IMG/VR virus record: IMGVR_UViG_3300023112_000011
Span: 1 to 64,000 of that record
Length of the DNA stretch: 64,000 bases
Source: a virus
Reading direction: 5' to 3' (one strand)
The notes beneath the pieces are model-generated. The model worked only from the letters and a program-made list of their open reading frames with translations. It searched no databases and was not told the DNA's origin. The translations under genes and the position numbers were made by a program. Positions 1 to 9,369 of this stretch are shown here, one piece after another; within the stretch, counting starts at the first letter, position 1; every line of letters begins with the position of its first letter.

Positions 1-1
1 C

Positions 2-1522
2 AAGGATGTTGCTGTCCCTGAGCCCGTATTGACCAAGGAAGCTAAGGCCGGCCTGCTGAAGCTAGCCCGCATCCGTAAGGTCGCCCAAACTCCTGAAGAG
101 ATGCAGGGCATGACGCAAGAGGCGGCTATGACCGACCCGAACGTTGTGCAGGCTATGGACTACCAGGAGATGGCTGCTGAGCGTGGAGCTCTTCAGCAGA
201 CTGTCCAAGGCATGCAACAGCAGCTCATGCAGTCTGCGCAAGCTCAACAGCAGGCTGAGCAGCAAGTTCAGCAGATGACCGCCAACACCGAGGCCCTCCA
301 AGGACAGCTCGAGCAGGCCAACGCCGGTCGCCAACAGGCGATGGAGCAGGCCGTGATGGCTAAGGATCAGGCGCTCACCGAGGTGGTCAATCAGCAGCAG
401 CACCGTCAGCAGATTATGCAGACAGCTGACCAGCTGGCGATGCAGCTCAAGCAGGTTGCTGCTACGAGCCCCAACGAGGCAATGGCTCAGCAACAGCAGC
501 AACAGGCCATGGCCGCCGAAGCACAGGGTGGTGGAGTTCCGCAAGGTGGCTCGGCCAAAGCGCAGCAGGAGGCCCAGGAGGCCCAGCAAGCTGGTGTCAA
601 TGCCCAGGTGCAGGGTGAGCAGGCCCAAGCTGCTCAACAGCAGGACGCAGCCAAGCAAGAGCAGGCTGCGGCTATGCAGCAGCAAGGGGGTGCTCAGCCG
701 GGGCAGGGAGCGGATCCAACCGCTGCGCAGGATCCTGCGGCTGCTCAGGCTGAACAGCAACAGCAAGGTGCCGCTGGTGCCCCTATGCCCAAGCAGGGCG
801 CCGACACGGTAGCCGAAGCTGCTATTCGAATACTAGAAAAGCGCGCAGGCAGCGTCAGTTCCGCGTACAAGCTCGGGAGAGTCGAAGCGGGCATCAAGAC
901 GCTGGCAAAAGAGTTGGGCGTGAAGGCCGAGAAAATCTCCACGAAAGGCCTGTCTCTTCCAACTCGGGCCGCCTACCACGTAGGCAAGCACCGGAACAAG
1001 TATCTGGCGGGTGCGGGAGGCGGCGTCGGGGTTGGTGGTGTAGCGCTTGCGGCGAAGAAGTTGAAAGAACGAAAAGAGAAGCACGCTCACGAGAAGACCG
1101 CAGCTCCGCTGGGTATTGGCGGTCGGTTAGCTTACACCGCCGGTGGGGCCGCTCTTGGTGCGGGACACGCTGCCGCTGAGCAGGCCACACACCGAAGGAA
1201 GTTCAACAAGAACCAAGCGTCCAACGACGAGATTGATCGTCGAGCGGACCAAGCGGCCGCACTAGCGAAAGGTCGGCGGAACCCGACTTATCTCAACAAG
1301 CTTCGTTACTCTACGGCCAGGTACAAAGCTGACCTCGAGCAAGCTGACCGGCAACATCCCGGTGGGGCTATCGCTCGAGGCGCTGCCAAGGGTGCCATCA
1401 TTGGTGGTCTCGGAGGAGGTGCTGCCCACAGTCTCGGTGGTTGGGTCAAGGCGTTGGCCAAGAATCAATCGGCGGGGAAAGCGGCGGCAAAGGCGGCAGC
1501 AAAAGCTGCCAAAGCGCAGTAG
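2..1522 (+). CDS. Gln/Ala/Gly-rich virion protein, 5' end cut by window
   Basis: The reading frame is open to the left edge, so the true start is outside; a TTG at 29 is only the first internal start-like codon. Roughly residues 40-270 are an extremely Gln/Ala-rich, probably coiled-coil stretch. After about 270 come a basic region and three Gly/Ala-rich hydrophobic segments resembling glycine zippers, ending in an Ala/Lys tail. The composition, and the position in front of other glycine-zipper proteins and the tail sheath, suggest a virion protein, perhaps one packaged and ejected with DNA. That role is inferred; no named family is recognised. Confidence 0.75.
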   Translation, partial: KDVAVPEPVLTKEAKAGLLKLARIRKVAQTPEEMQGMTQEAAMTDPNVVQAMDYQEMAAERGALQQTVQGMQQQLMQSAQAQQQAEQQVQQMTANTEALQGQLEQANAGRQQAMEQAVMAKDQALTEVVNQQQHRQQIMQTADQLAMQLKQVAATSPNEAMAQQQQQQAMAAEAQGGGVPQGGSAKAQQEAQEAQQAGVNAQVQGEQAQAAQQQDAAKQEQAAAMQQQGGAQPGQGADPTAAQDPAAAQAEQQQQGAAGAPMPKQGADTVAEAAIRILEKRAGSVSSAYKLGRVEAGIKTLAKELGVKAEKISTKGLSLPTRAAYHVGKHRNKYLAGAGGGVGVGGVALAAKKLKERKEKHAHEKTAAPLGIGGRLAYTAGGAALGAGHAAAEQATHRRKFNKNQASNDEIDRRADQAAALAKGRRNPTYLNKLRYSTARYKADLEQADRQHPGGAIARGAAKGAIIGGLGGGAAHSLGGWVKALAKNQSAGKAAAKAAAKAAKAQ

Positions 1523-1531
1523 GAGGCGGTC

Positions 1532-2335
1532 ATGGATATCTTTGAGCAAGAGTATGCCCAGCGTGGTGCGACCGCTTCTGATCAATTCGAGAAGCTCGCT
1601 GCCGAACTCGACGGCGCTAACGTAATCAACAAGGTGAATCCGCTGGGTTGCGACAACCAGCCGGGTGGCACGGATGCCAAGTCTCTCGAGGCGGGGCTTC
1701 GGATTGTTGAAAGTCGACGTGCCGGCCGAGGGAAGATCACCAGATTGGTGGAGGAGAAGCACCCGAGTCTCCGATATTCAGTCGACCGAGACTCCTCACC
1801 TATCATCAGCTCCATGCGGTCCCCCAAGATGGGCGACCCCAACTCTGCGATGCGGATGAAGACCGCGGCTCTCGAAGAAGTTGATCCGCCTGTTCAGGAT
1901 TTCAGTGGCGGTTTTGCGGATACCATCGCCAAGTTGGGCTCCGAGGGGCAGCTTCGTACACTCGATGGGTGGCGTCCCATCAAGATTGCTGAGAGTCAGG
2001 ATCAGTACGTTGCAAATGTTGGACGGGAGGCTAGGCGTCTCGGGGGCACGCTAGGTGCCGGAGCAGGTGGGTTACTTGGTGCGGCTGCTGGGGGAGCTAT
2101 TCGAGGAAGGAAAGGTGCCCTCATCGGTGGTGCGGTTGGCGGTGCCGGTGGGTTGCTCGCGGGTCGTGCGGGTCTAGGGGCTTTCGCCGAGAACAAGGCG
2201 CGTAAGGTGCCTGCGGGAACACGTAGGGCGGCAGATCGTGTCAACGCAATGCACGACAAGTACATGGCGGGGAGCATTTCCAAGAACCGATACGAGGCCG
2301 CGATGAACAACTTCGTGGAGAAGCATAGGAAGTAG
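1532..2335 (+). CDS. Glycine-zipper virion-module protein
   Basis: The gene encodes 267 residues from ATG 1532, with a strong AGGAGG-type ribosome site overlapping the previous stop. The N-terminus contains DQFEKLAAEL, a loose relative of the tag in the proteins starting at 3221, 3790 and 8732. Residues about 170-215 form a long Gly/Ala zipper (repeats such as GAGAGGLLGAAAGG and LIGGAVGGAGG) able to insert into or pack against membranes; a basic C-terminal region follows. Likely a minor virion or ejection protein by context. Function is not established. Confidence 0.75.
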   Translation: MDIFEQEYAQRGATASDQFEKLAAELDGANVINKVNPLGCDNQPGGTDAKSLEAGLRIVESRRAGRGKITRLVEEKHPSLRYSVDRDSSPIISSMRSPKMGDPNSAMRMKTAALEEVDPPVQDFSGGFADTIAKLGSEGQLRTLDGWRPIKIAESQDQYVANVGREARRLGGTLGAGAGGLLGAAAGGAIRGRKGALIGGAVGGAGGLLAGRAGLGAFAENKARKVPAGTRRAADRVNAMHDKYMAGSISKNRYEAAMNNFVEKHRK

Positions 2336-2339
2336 CTCA

Positions 2340-3224
2340 GTGCTTCAAGTCAAGAACGTTTCTGTGAAGTCCCTCGATGTGGATCACCTGGATATCTTCT
2401 GGGAGATCGGGGATACCTACGACAGCCCGCACGACTACACGTTCATCGTGGAGCGGAGCGAGTCCGCCATGGGGCCATTCGACCAGGTGAGTGATCCATT
2501 CTCGGACAAGTACCTCTTCCGTGACGTCCTCACCAACCTCTTTCACCGCACAAGGCAGTACTGGTACCGCATCCGTGTCACTCGGAAGTCAGACAGCAAC
2601 ATCGTCTACTCCGAGCCGGCCAGGCGTGAAGCTCGGCCCGACTTGGTAGCTGAAGAAGTTCGGCGTCTCGAGACGCTGGTCTTCCGTGAGCACATTGGTC
2701 GGGTCTGCTGGGTCTTCCCAGTCCGGACCTTCGGACAGCGCTGCCCCGATTGTTACGACCCGGTCAGCCGTGCGAGGATACGCTCGAACTGTTTGACCTG
2801 TTACGACACCACTTATGTTCGGGGTTACCTCGACCCCATTGCCGCACCTATCCAGATTGACCCGGCCCCGGCCGTTACGCAGCAACACGCAACCAACGAG
2901 AGCCAACAGCAGAACGCTACGGCGAGGTTGCCCTATTTTCCGCCGCTGAAGCCGAGAGACATACTGGTTGAGGCGGAAAATATCAGATGGTCGGTGACCA
3001 CGGTCAGTGCGACGAGGAGACTTCGATCGATCTTGCACCAAGAGGTTCAGATTCATCGAATCCCCGAGTCGGATATAGAGTTCAGACTCCCGATCAACAT
3101 TGCGGACCTCGAGGAGCTCGAGACGAGTCCGAATAGGGAGTTCACGAACCCTCACCACCTCGAGGCGACAGATGGTGCTGAGTGGTGGGATCTCAGTAAC
3201 AAAGGACACGGGTACGACCAATGA
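2340..3224 (+). CDS. Virion protein with FN3-like domain and zinc ribbon
   Basis: GTG start at 2340, 294 residues. Residues about 1-95 read as a fibronectin-III-like beta sandwich (WEIGDTYDSPHDYTFIVERS, later YWYRIRV). A CPDC...CLTC pair near residues 135-155 should bind zinc. The C-terminal half is beta-rich without a family I can name. It lies five bases after the previous gene and overlaps the next by ATGA, inside the tail module, so a neck, baseplate or connector role is plausible but inferred. Confidence 0.75.
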   Translation: MLQVKNVSVKSLDVDHLDIFWEIGDTYDSPHDYTFIVERSESAMGPFDQVSDPFSDKYLFRDVLTNLFHRTRQYWYRIRVTRKSDSNIVYSEPARREARPDLVAEEVRRLETLVFREHIGRVCWVFPVRTFGQRCPDCYDPVSRARIRSNCLTCYDTTYVRGYLDPIAAPIQIDPAPAVTQQHATNESQQQNATARLPYFPPLKPRDILVEAENIRWSVTTVSATRRLRSILHQEVQIHRIPESDIEFRLPINIADLEELETSPNREFTNPHHLEATDGAEWWDLSNKGHGYDQ

Positions 3225-3793
3225 TCGACTTCTCCGCATTTACCGACGAGATGCAGAAGATTGCTTACGCCGGCCGAGGGGCGCTCATTGGTGGTGTCGG
3301 AGGTGCTGGTTTGGGTGCTGCGATCGGAGGGCTCACAGGTCCCGAAGAGGGTAGGAAGAAACGTGCCCTCATAGGGGGCCTGGGGGGTGCGGCTCTTGGT
3401 GCTGGTGGTGGTGCTTTAGGCGGGCAAGTTCTCAAAGAGCGTGGTGCGCGGGCTGCGCGTATCGCAAAAGATAGAAGTCACTGGGCGGCTCGTGACGCAG
3501 CGTCTCGCACAAAGGCAAATCAGGCGCACCAAGCGCGGCGAGCAGCGGACCAAGAAGACGTAGCGATACGGATGGAAGAATCCGCCAAGCGGAGAAAGGC
3601 CAACATCGCTAAGGAGACAGCCGACGCCGCAAAGGAGAAGGCTGTAAAGAAGACTGAGAGCGCCAAGAAGCTAGATGCGGAACTGAAACCTGTACGAGAC
3701 GCATTGTGGGAACGAGAAAACCGCTACTACAGGGCCAACTACGGTAGGGACATGAAACCTGAAGAGACTCCGGCATTTTTGAGGGATCTATGA
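3221..3793 (+). CDS. Tagged glycine-zipper protein (copy A)
   Basis: 190 residues, ATG start overlapping the upstream stop. It begins MIDFSAFTDEMQKIA, nearly the same N-terminal tag as the next gene and the gene at 8732. Residues about 20-70 are two glycine-zipper blocks (LIGGVGGAGLGAAIGG and LIGGLGGAALGAGGGALGG). The remainder is a highly charged, Arg/Lys/Ala/Glu-rich probable helix. The pattern suggests a small protein targeted to the virion by its N-terminus that then acts on membranes. This is inference; no catalytic motif is visible. Confidence 0.75.
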   Translation: MIDFSAFTDEMQKIAYAGRGALIGGVGGAGLGAAIGGLTGPEEGRKKRALIGGLGGAALGAGGGALGGQVLKERGARAARIAKDRSHWAARDAASRTKANQAHQARRAADQEDVAIRMEESAKRRKANIAKETADAAKEKAVKKTESAKKLDAELKPVRDALWERENRYYRANYGRDMKPEETPAFLRDL

Positions 3794-4689
3794 TCGACTT
3801 CAGCGCATTCAGTGACGAGCTCGTCAAGATCGCTGAGAAAGGGCGGGATCTCTCAACGGGAGAGAAAGCCGCCGTCATTGGTGGTGCCGCTGTCGGTTCT
3901 GGCGCCGCAGCGCCTACTGGAATGCGTATTGGTGAGGCGATCAGGCACAGCCGAAAGATAAATCGAGCCGTGAAGGCCGGCGAGAAGAGTGTCACGCTTC
4001 GGTACTTGCGGGCACCTGGGTATGTCGCTCCCGCGGTAGGAGCTGCGCTTGTAAGCGGGGGAGTGATGGCGGCGGCAGTGCAATACCGCAAGAAGAGGCT
4101 CCAAAAGAACGCAGCCCAGGATGCTGGGGTGGATCACGCACGGTTTGCTGGTGGGATCACTGGGGTCTCGAGTGGCGCAGGATTGGGCTATACTTTAGCG
4201 CGCCGTGGCGGTATGGGGCAAACTGGTAAGTTACTCTCAAGTGCGGTTGGTGCGGCTCTGGGGTACACAGGTGGCCGGGCGGTTGGTGGGGCCGTTGCTA
4301 AGGGTAAGCATCATGAATTAGCTCGTGCCGCAGCCAAGGAGTATGTGGAAGCTAACGAGAATGATCCTATGGTGCGGGGGTTCCCAAAGACCTCCGAGGA
4401 TAAGAACCGGCGGATGAACAAGGAGAAGATCAAGCAGTTCCTCGGCAACACTGCCCTGGTCGCTGGTGGGACAGGTATCGGCTACGGCGCCTCCGAAGTG
4501 GTACGCCACGGTCTGAAGAAGTTCCGCGGTTCTCCCGGTAGCAAAGTCCGCCAAATAGCATCGATCGCGTTGCCCATGGTCGGTGGGGCGTCGGTGATCG
4601 GTTACAAGAGGCAGCTCGACAAAGAGAAGAAGCGCAGCCTTGAGGATGCGTACCAGCGTGGGGTAACGAAGGGTCAACGGGATGTCTGA
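3790..4689 (+). CDS. Tagged glycine-zipper protein (copy B)
   Basis: 299 residues, ATGA overlap with the previous gene. It starts MIDFSAFSDELVKIAEKG, matching the tag of the neighbouring gene. At least four Gly/Ala-rich hydrophobic stretches (near residues 25-45, 75-95, 115-165 and 220-275) alternate with basic linkers. Several segments could span or pack in membranes. The tandem position after copy A suggests an ancient duplication followed by divergence. Virion ejection protein is the working hypothesis. Confidence 0.75.
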   Translation: MIDFSAFSDELVKIAEKGRDLSTGEKAAVIGGAAVGSGAAAPTGMRIGEAIRHSRKINRAVKAGEKSVTLRYLRAPGYVAPAVGAALVSGGVMAAAVQYRKKRLQKNAAQDAGVDHARFAGGITGVSSGAGLGYTLARRGGMGQTGKLLSSAVGAALGYTGGRAVGGAVAKGKHHELARAAAKEYVEANENDPMVRGFPKTSEDKNRRMNKEKIKQFLGNTALVAGGTGIGYGASEVVRHGLKKFRGSPGSKVRQIASIALPMVGGASVIGYKRQLDKEKKRSLEDAYQRGVTKGQRDV

Positions 4690-5518
4690 CGAAGTCATTC
4701 CCTCAGCGCCACTGAGCCCTGGCGCCTTGAGTAGCTGGTCTACCAGCCCGCTCCGCCATCTTCAGCGGTTGACTCTGCTGTTTTTGCGTGAGCTCTTCAA
4801 GGCCGCACCCGAAGGATACTGGCACTGGGAAGACGACGAGGAGAAGACCGAGATCATCATTACCCGGGATGTGCCTGTCGAAGAGGCCGTGGTGATGAAG
4901 CGACCTGTGATCGCCCTTGTCCGCTCAGCCGTTGGTTGGAGTGGGTTGGGTATGGATCAGCTTCTCCACGAGGATGTCAGGACTGGCGAGCGTACACACG
5001 TCGATATGATGTCGGGCAACCTCACATTCAACTGCCTCGCACGCGTACCGTCTGAGGCTGAAGATATCGCCTGGTTGGTGGCTTCTCATGTGTGGCTGCT
5101 CCGGCGGGTACTACTCAAGCTCGGGTTCCACGACATCGGTCAACGGTGTCAGGTGTTCGCCCCTTCTCCACCGGGATCGCTTGTACAGGGTGCTGCGAAA
5201 GAGGAAACGATCAATGTTCCCGCAGTCACCCCGTTCCAGTTCAGTTGGGGCGCAAAGGTGCTCGAAGAAGACGTCCCGGTACTTCAAGCCGTTGAGACTC
5301 GTCTTACAGCAGCTGTTGGCGACGCGTACAAACCGACGAACATAAGAATGTCAGAAGGTTGGGGAACTGGGGTTTCGCAAGTAGATGGCAATCCTGTAGA
5401 ATTTCAAAACATAAAGGGCAATGTCCGGCCGCCTTCTATTAGAGGACGTCCGGCCCAAGTGACCGAGGTCCTCAGTAGCCAAAAGGGCGATCCGGCCGAA
5501 GTCATCGTGAAAACCTGA
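4682..5518 (+). CDS. Putative neck/tail-completion protein upstream of sheath
   Basis: 278 residues, overlapping the previous gene by 8 bases and ending 15 bases before the sheath gene. The N-terminal two thirds look like a mixed alpha/beta globular domain (TLLFLRELF, then EEKTEIIITRD); the C-terminal 80 residues are extended. In contractile-tail phages the gene before the sheath often encodes a tail terminator or completion protein, and that is the best guess. No sequence motif proves it. Confidence 0.65.
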   Translation: MSDEVIPSAPLSPGALSSWSTSPLRHLQRLTLLFLRELFKAAPEGYWHWEDDEEKTEIIITRDVPVEEAVVMKRPVIALVRSAVGWSGLGMDQLLHEDVRTGERTHVDMMSGNLTFNCLARVPSEAEDIAWLVASHVWLLRRVLLKLGFHDIGQRCQVFAPSPPGSLVQGAAKEETINVPAVTPFQFSWGAKVLEEDVPVLQAVETRLTAAVGDAYKPTNIRMSEGWGTGVSQVDGNPVEFQNIKGNVRPPSIRGRPAQVTEVLSSQKGDPAEVIVKT

Positions 5519-5533
5519 CGAGGGGTATGAACA

Positions 5534-8500
5534 ATGAGCGCAATCCCTGAACTTCCGCAGCCCGGGGTCAAGGTCATCCAGGAATATTCCGCTGCGGCTC
5601 CGGTCGTGGTTGTCCCTTCGCTGGTCCCTTGCGTCATCGGTGCTTGCTACGAGATCCATGAGCTCGAGGACGACGATGGCACTCTCAACAGTGACATCCT
5701 TGTGAGTGGGCCTGTTGTGGTCACCGCACCGAATGACGAGTCTAGCTACACGTCTGGCGTGTCGGCTACGACTCTCACGTTGCGGGTCGGTGGGGGCGTC
5801 GAACAGACGTTCACGATGCCGACTACAATAGTGACGTTGACAGCGGCGCAGCTTGCTATCGCCATCAACGGAGCCACTCCTGCACCGTCGGGCTTCGCGG
5901 CCTACGTGTACAACGATGGGTCGGTCAACTACCTCGAGCTACGCACAACGGGGTCCGGAGCACTTCAGAGCATCCAGATCACTGGCGGCACCCTGCTCGC
6001 CAACCCGGTTGTTGGCCCCGGCTGGACCCCCGGCTGGACCTACTACGGTCTGGGTTCCTACATCCAAGACGGGGTCTACCTCCAGCAGTCGGCTTTCCCG
6101 GATCCGAGAGGCAACCTCACGGAGCTCGACATCCAAGAGACGACCATCCGGGCGTTCCTCGACCTCGGCACTGAGACTCGAGAGATTCTCGACTCCGAGT
6201 CGTTCCTGCGCCGGGACAGCTACTACTCCGGTCCGTCGACTTACGGCGTCACTCCGCTCGACGATGGGGATGGGGATCAAACCACGCCATACATCGATCT
6301 GCTGAACGCGGCCGGTGGGGCGGCCGATTTGCTCGCGTCCCCTGGACCCGCAAACGTCACCAGCAACGGTAACGTTGATTTCTCGACTACGGATACTCTC
6401 GATATCCACGGCAAGACGCTCATCCTTCAGCTCAACGGCGGTGGCAAGCAGACCGTCACCTTCGTTGGTGATCCAGTCGTCAGCAACGATGGGGCAACCT
6501 TCAACTATGCCGCCGCGCACGCCTCCGAGCTCACAGTGGAGGTCAACGGTGTCAGCGCAGTACTCGTCCTAGCCGGTACTGACTTCGCGGCTGTCCTCGC
6601 TTCGGTGAACGTGGCATCGCAGGCAGCGTTCGGGATTGATATCGCGTTCGATTCGGACGTCAACGGGAATCCGTGGACTTCGGCCCTCCACTACATCGGT
6701 TTGGTGTACGGTGGTGACCCGGCCGCAGCCGCGGCAGCGACTGCCGACAACAAGATTGTGGTTACGGCTACCGGTGGGACGGACAACAACGAAGTCTTCA
6801 CCGACGCCAGCATGCCCTACAATCAGGTACACCAGCCTGCCGCTCTCGGTCCCCGGGATGCCGTATGGGACCAGATCAATGCGCTCATCACCGACCCGAG
6901 TCCCTTTGCCACTCTGGTGAGTACTGACCTCTATCTCGAAGCGGGCACGTCTGGTGCGGAGTCGAAGATCGAAATCGACGCACTGTCGACGGCGCTGGGT
7001 ACCGCCCTGCTCGACCTCACGGCTGGCACCTACTTCGGTGCCCCCTTCCTCGCTCGAGTGGGTGATTACATCTACGGAGACGGCACCTATCTCGGCATGA
7101 TCACCGAGGTGCATTCTGGCGGAACCACCGGACGGGTCAAGGTCGATACCGAGCAGCTTCTGACTCTGCGCAAGACGGCGTGGTACATCGTCGCCAAGAA
7201 CCTCGAGACGGTACCGTCGGCCCAGTACGGCAATACGGTGCCGACACCCGATCTCATCATCGACACCAACGGTGACGTTCACATCAAGCAAGACTTCTTG
7301 CGCGACACTGTCGGGGCACCGGTTGGTACGGCCGCAGTCTCAATCTACCTGATGTACAACGCGCTTCGTCTCGACGTGACTTCGCAGGCGACAGACCAAG
7401 CGCTCTTGTCCTTCGACAACGTTGATGACCTCGAGAGCGCTCTCGGCCCAATCACGCAGGACAACCCCTTGTCTTACGGATTGTTCGTCGCTATGTCGAA
7501 CGCTCCTGGTATTCGAGTCTTTGGTCTTGGTGTTCACGCAATCACCGCCGACAAGCCCTATGGGACGTTGGTGGCCTTCCAGTCGGCCCTCGATTACCTG
7601 AAGGCCAAAGAGGTCTACGCCTGCGCCACGATGACATCGGACCTTGATGTAGCCACCATCCTCCAAACGCACGTCAACACGATGAGCTCGCCCAACCAGA
7701 AGGCCGAGCGTATCGGTATCTTCCACCTCGGCACGCCGACAAGGAAGATGGACACCATCATGGTGTCGGGCAATGATGGGGACACGTCTGTTGCGGGCTC
7801 AGAGTTCGACACCAAGATCCCCACGCTGTCCGCGCAGCTTCTGGCGGCTGGGCTTGATCCCGCCACCTTCGATGCCGATGACGGGGTGTTCCTCGACATC
7901 AGCGATGACTCCTACGTCTGGAACATCGTCGGGCCCCTGGTCGATGGTACGAAGGTCACCATCAACAAGGTATTCTCGCCTGGGCAGAACGATGATGCTT
8001 TCTATGAAGAACTTGCTACTTTCCCGACGGTAGTCTCCGACAGCTTCTCGGTGAGCGTACGTGGTGCGGCGATTACCACCACAACCGAAGAGGTTGAGAC
8101 CGTCTACGGTCGCGGTCAGAGTTTCGCTGACCGGAGGATGTGGATGATGCAGCTCGACCAGCTGTACGCCACAATCGGTGGTATCACCCAGGCCATCCCT
8201 GGTTTCTTCATGGGAGCCGCCAAAGCTGGCCAGGTAGCCGGGCTCAACCCAGCGCTGCCGATGACCAACAGGCCCATTGCGGTCTTCACGGCCGTCACCG
8301 GTACCAATGATCGGTACGGTTCTTCGCAGCTCAACCAGATGGCGGCCGGCGGCGCTGATCTCATCGTGCAGGAGACGGACGGGGCAGCCCTGACGTCGCG
8401 CATGCAGGTCACCACCAAGATGAGTACTATTGCGGAACGAGAGCAGTCGATCGTCAAAGCCGTTGACTATTGCGCGAAGTTCTATCGAACGAGCCTGCGT

Positions 8501-8722
8501 CAGTACATCGGCTCTTACAACATCTCCCAGAGTTTCTTGGACACCTTGTCCACGGTTGTTGAGGGGCTCAGTCGTTGGCTGGTCGAAGAGGGTCAGGTAG
8601 TTGCTGGAGCTCAGATGAGCAACCTGCTCCAGGACGAGGATCAGCCGGATACGGTACTGGCGGATGTTTCGATCACGGTGCTTTATCCGGCCAACTACAT
8701 CCAAATCACCCTCCTGGTGTAG
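5534..8722 (+). CDS. Tail sheath protein
   Basis: 1062 residues, ATG start. The N-terminus PQPGVKVIQEYSAAAPVVVV matches the PGVYVxE-S-type opening of contractile sheath subunits, and the end YPANYIQITLLV resembles the family's C-terminal strand, which links neighbouring subunits. Sheath subunits form the outer contractile cylinder of the tail. The protein is long for the family (T4 gp18 is 659 residues); the extra length sits in Asp/Gly/Thr-rich beta domains at residues about 60-480, probably on the outside of the sheath. The tail tube gene lies 650 bases downstream with one small tagged protein between, which supports the call. Confidence 0.93.
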   Translation: MSAIPELPQPGVKVIQEYSAAAPVVVVPSLVPCVIGACYEIHELEDDDGTLNSDILVSGPVVVTAPNDESSYTSGVSATTLTLRVGGGVEQTFTMPTTIVTLTAAQLAIAINGATPAPSGFAAYVYNDGSVNYLELRTTGSGALQSIQITGGTLLANPVVGPGWTPGWTYYGLGSYIQDGVYLQQSAFPDPRGNLTELDIQETTIRAFLDLGTETREILDSESFLRRDSYYSGPSTYGVTPLDDGDGDQTTPYIDLLNAAGGAADLLASPGPANVTSNGNVDFSTTDTLDIHGKTLILQLNGGGKQTVTFVGDPVVSNDGATFNYAAAHASELTVEVNGVSAVLVLAGTDFAAVLASVNVASQAAFGIDIAFDSDVNGNPWTSALHYIGLVYGGDPAAAAAATADNKIVVTATGGTDNNEVFTDASMPYNQVHQPAALGPRDAVWDQINALITDPSPFATLVSTDLYLEAGTSGAESKIEIDALSTALGTALLDLTAGTYFGAPFLARVGDYIYGDGTYLGMITEVHSGGTTGRVKVDTEQLLTLRKTAWYIVAKNLETVPSAQYGNTVPTPDLIIDTNGDVHIKQDFLRDTVGAPVGTAAVSIYLMYNALRLDVTSQATDQALLSFDNVDDLESALGPITQDNPLSYGLFVAMSNAPGIRVFGLGVHAITADKPYGTLVAFQSALDYLKAKEVYACATMTSDLDVATILQTHVNTMSSPNQKAERIGIFHLGTPTRKMDTIMVSGNDGDTSVAGSEFDTKIPTLSAQLLAAGLDPATFDADDGVFLDISDDSYVWNIVGPLVDGTKVTINKVFSPGQNDDAFYEELATFPTVVSDSFSVSVRGAAITTTTEEVETVYGRGQSFADRRMWMMQLDQLYATIGGITQAIPGFFMGAAKAGQVAGLNPALPMTNRPIAVFTAVTGTNDRYGSSQLNQMAAGGADLIVQETDGAALTSRMQVTTKMSTIAEREQSIVKAVDYCAKFYRTSLRQYIGSYNISQSFLDTLSTVVEGLSRWLVEEGQVVAGAQMSNLLQDEDQPDTVLADVSITVLYPANYIQITLLV

Positions 8723-8731
8723 GGGGGCTCC

Positions 8732-9340
8732 TTGATCGACCTTGCCGCATTCTCCGATGAGCTTCAGAAAATTGCTGCCAGACGGCAAGCAGGTGGGATG
8801 CTCTATTCGGGGGTCGGCATCCCGCTCAACGCTAACGCGAACAAGCAAATGTCAAAGAACGACTGGAAGCAGACAGCTGTTCGGCTTGCTACGGATAACC
8901 GCAAACGCCTTGTAGGCTCCCGTTTGGCCGGTGTTGCTACTCTCGGGGCCTCCAAGGCGGGTATCCACCCGCTCGTTCAACTTGGTCTACAACTGGCCAC
9001 CAAACCGGCGGCGGGTAAGTTGTGGGACTCCTTCAGTTCGATGATGGGCACAAGGGTGAACACCCGGATGGCCAAGAAGATTGTGCAGACTAACGCACCC
9101 GGTACCCCGATCTTTGCCATCAAACAACCTATCCCTGGCGGTTCACTTTATGTGCCGCCGGTTGGTAGGGACAAGTCTCTGCGCAAGCTCATCACCACGT
9201 CTTACGGCGAAGCAATGAGCAAAAGAGACTTGAATACGTTACAGAGCAGGGGTGGGGTGTTGTTGGCGCCACTGGATCGAAAGGCTCGAACCGGTCTTGG
9301 GCAAGTCAGGCTCAAGTCCAAATTCAGAAGAGTCACGTGA
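8732..9340 (+). CDS. Tagged virion-module protein (copy C)
   Basis: 202 residues from TTG 8732, preceded by a G-rich ribosome site. The first residues read IDLAAFSDELQKIAARR, the same tag as the genes at 3221 and 3790. The TTG start is supported because it places the tag exactly at the N-terminus. The body is basic and mixed alpha/beta, with no glycine zipper as clear as in its relatives. Located between sheath and tube, so a virion protein is likely; its role is unknown. Confidence 0.75.
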   Translation: MIDLAAFSDELQKIAARRQAGGMLYSGVGIPLNANANKQMSKNDWKQTAVRLATDNRKRLVGSRLAGVATLGASKAGIHPLVQLGLQLATKPAAGKLWDSFSSMMGTRVNTRMAKKIVQTNAPGTPIFAIKQPIPGGSLYVPPVGRDKSLRKLITTSYGEAMSKRDLNTLQSRGGVLLAPLDRKARTGLGQVRLKSKFRRVT

Positions 9341-9346
9341 TATGAT
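9341..9346 (+). promoter_or_regulatory. Possible extended -10 promoter for tail tube gene
   Basis: TGATATGAT at 9338-9346 fits an extended -10 element (TGnTATGAT) 24 bases before the tube start. No convincing -35 box is seen. A separate promoter would suit a protein needed in many copies. Confidence 0.35.
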
Positions 9347-9369
9347 ACAACAAGGTAGGAGGCCGTAAG

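Noticed and set aside
62-766. 234-codon minus frame, very Leu-rich
   Set aside because: It is the antisense of Gln/Ala-rich codons of the first gene; the Leu run reflects reverse-complemented CAG codons, not a membrane protein.
7799-8848. 349-codon open frame on the minus strand
   Set aside because: It is antisense to the tail sheath gene, has no ribosome site, and its Arg/His/Asp-rich composition is that of a shadow frame in GC-rich DNA.
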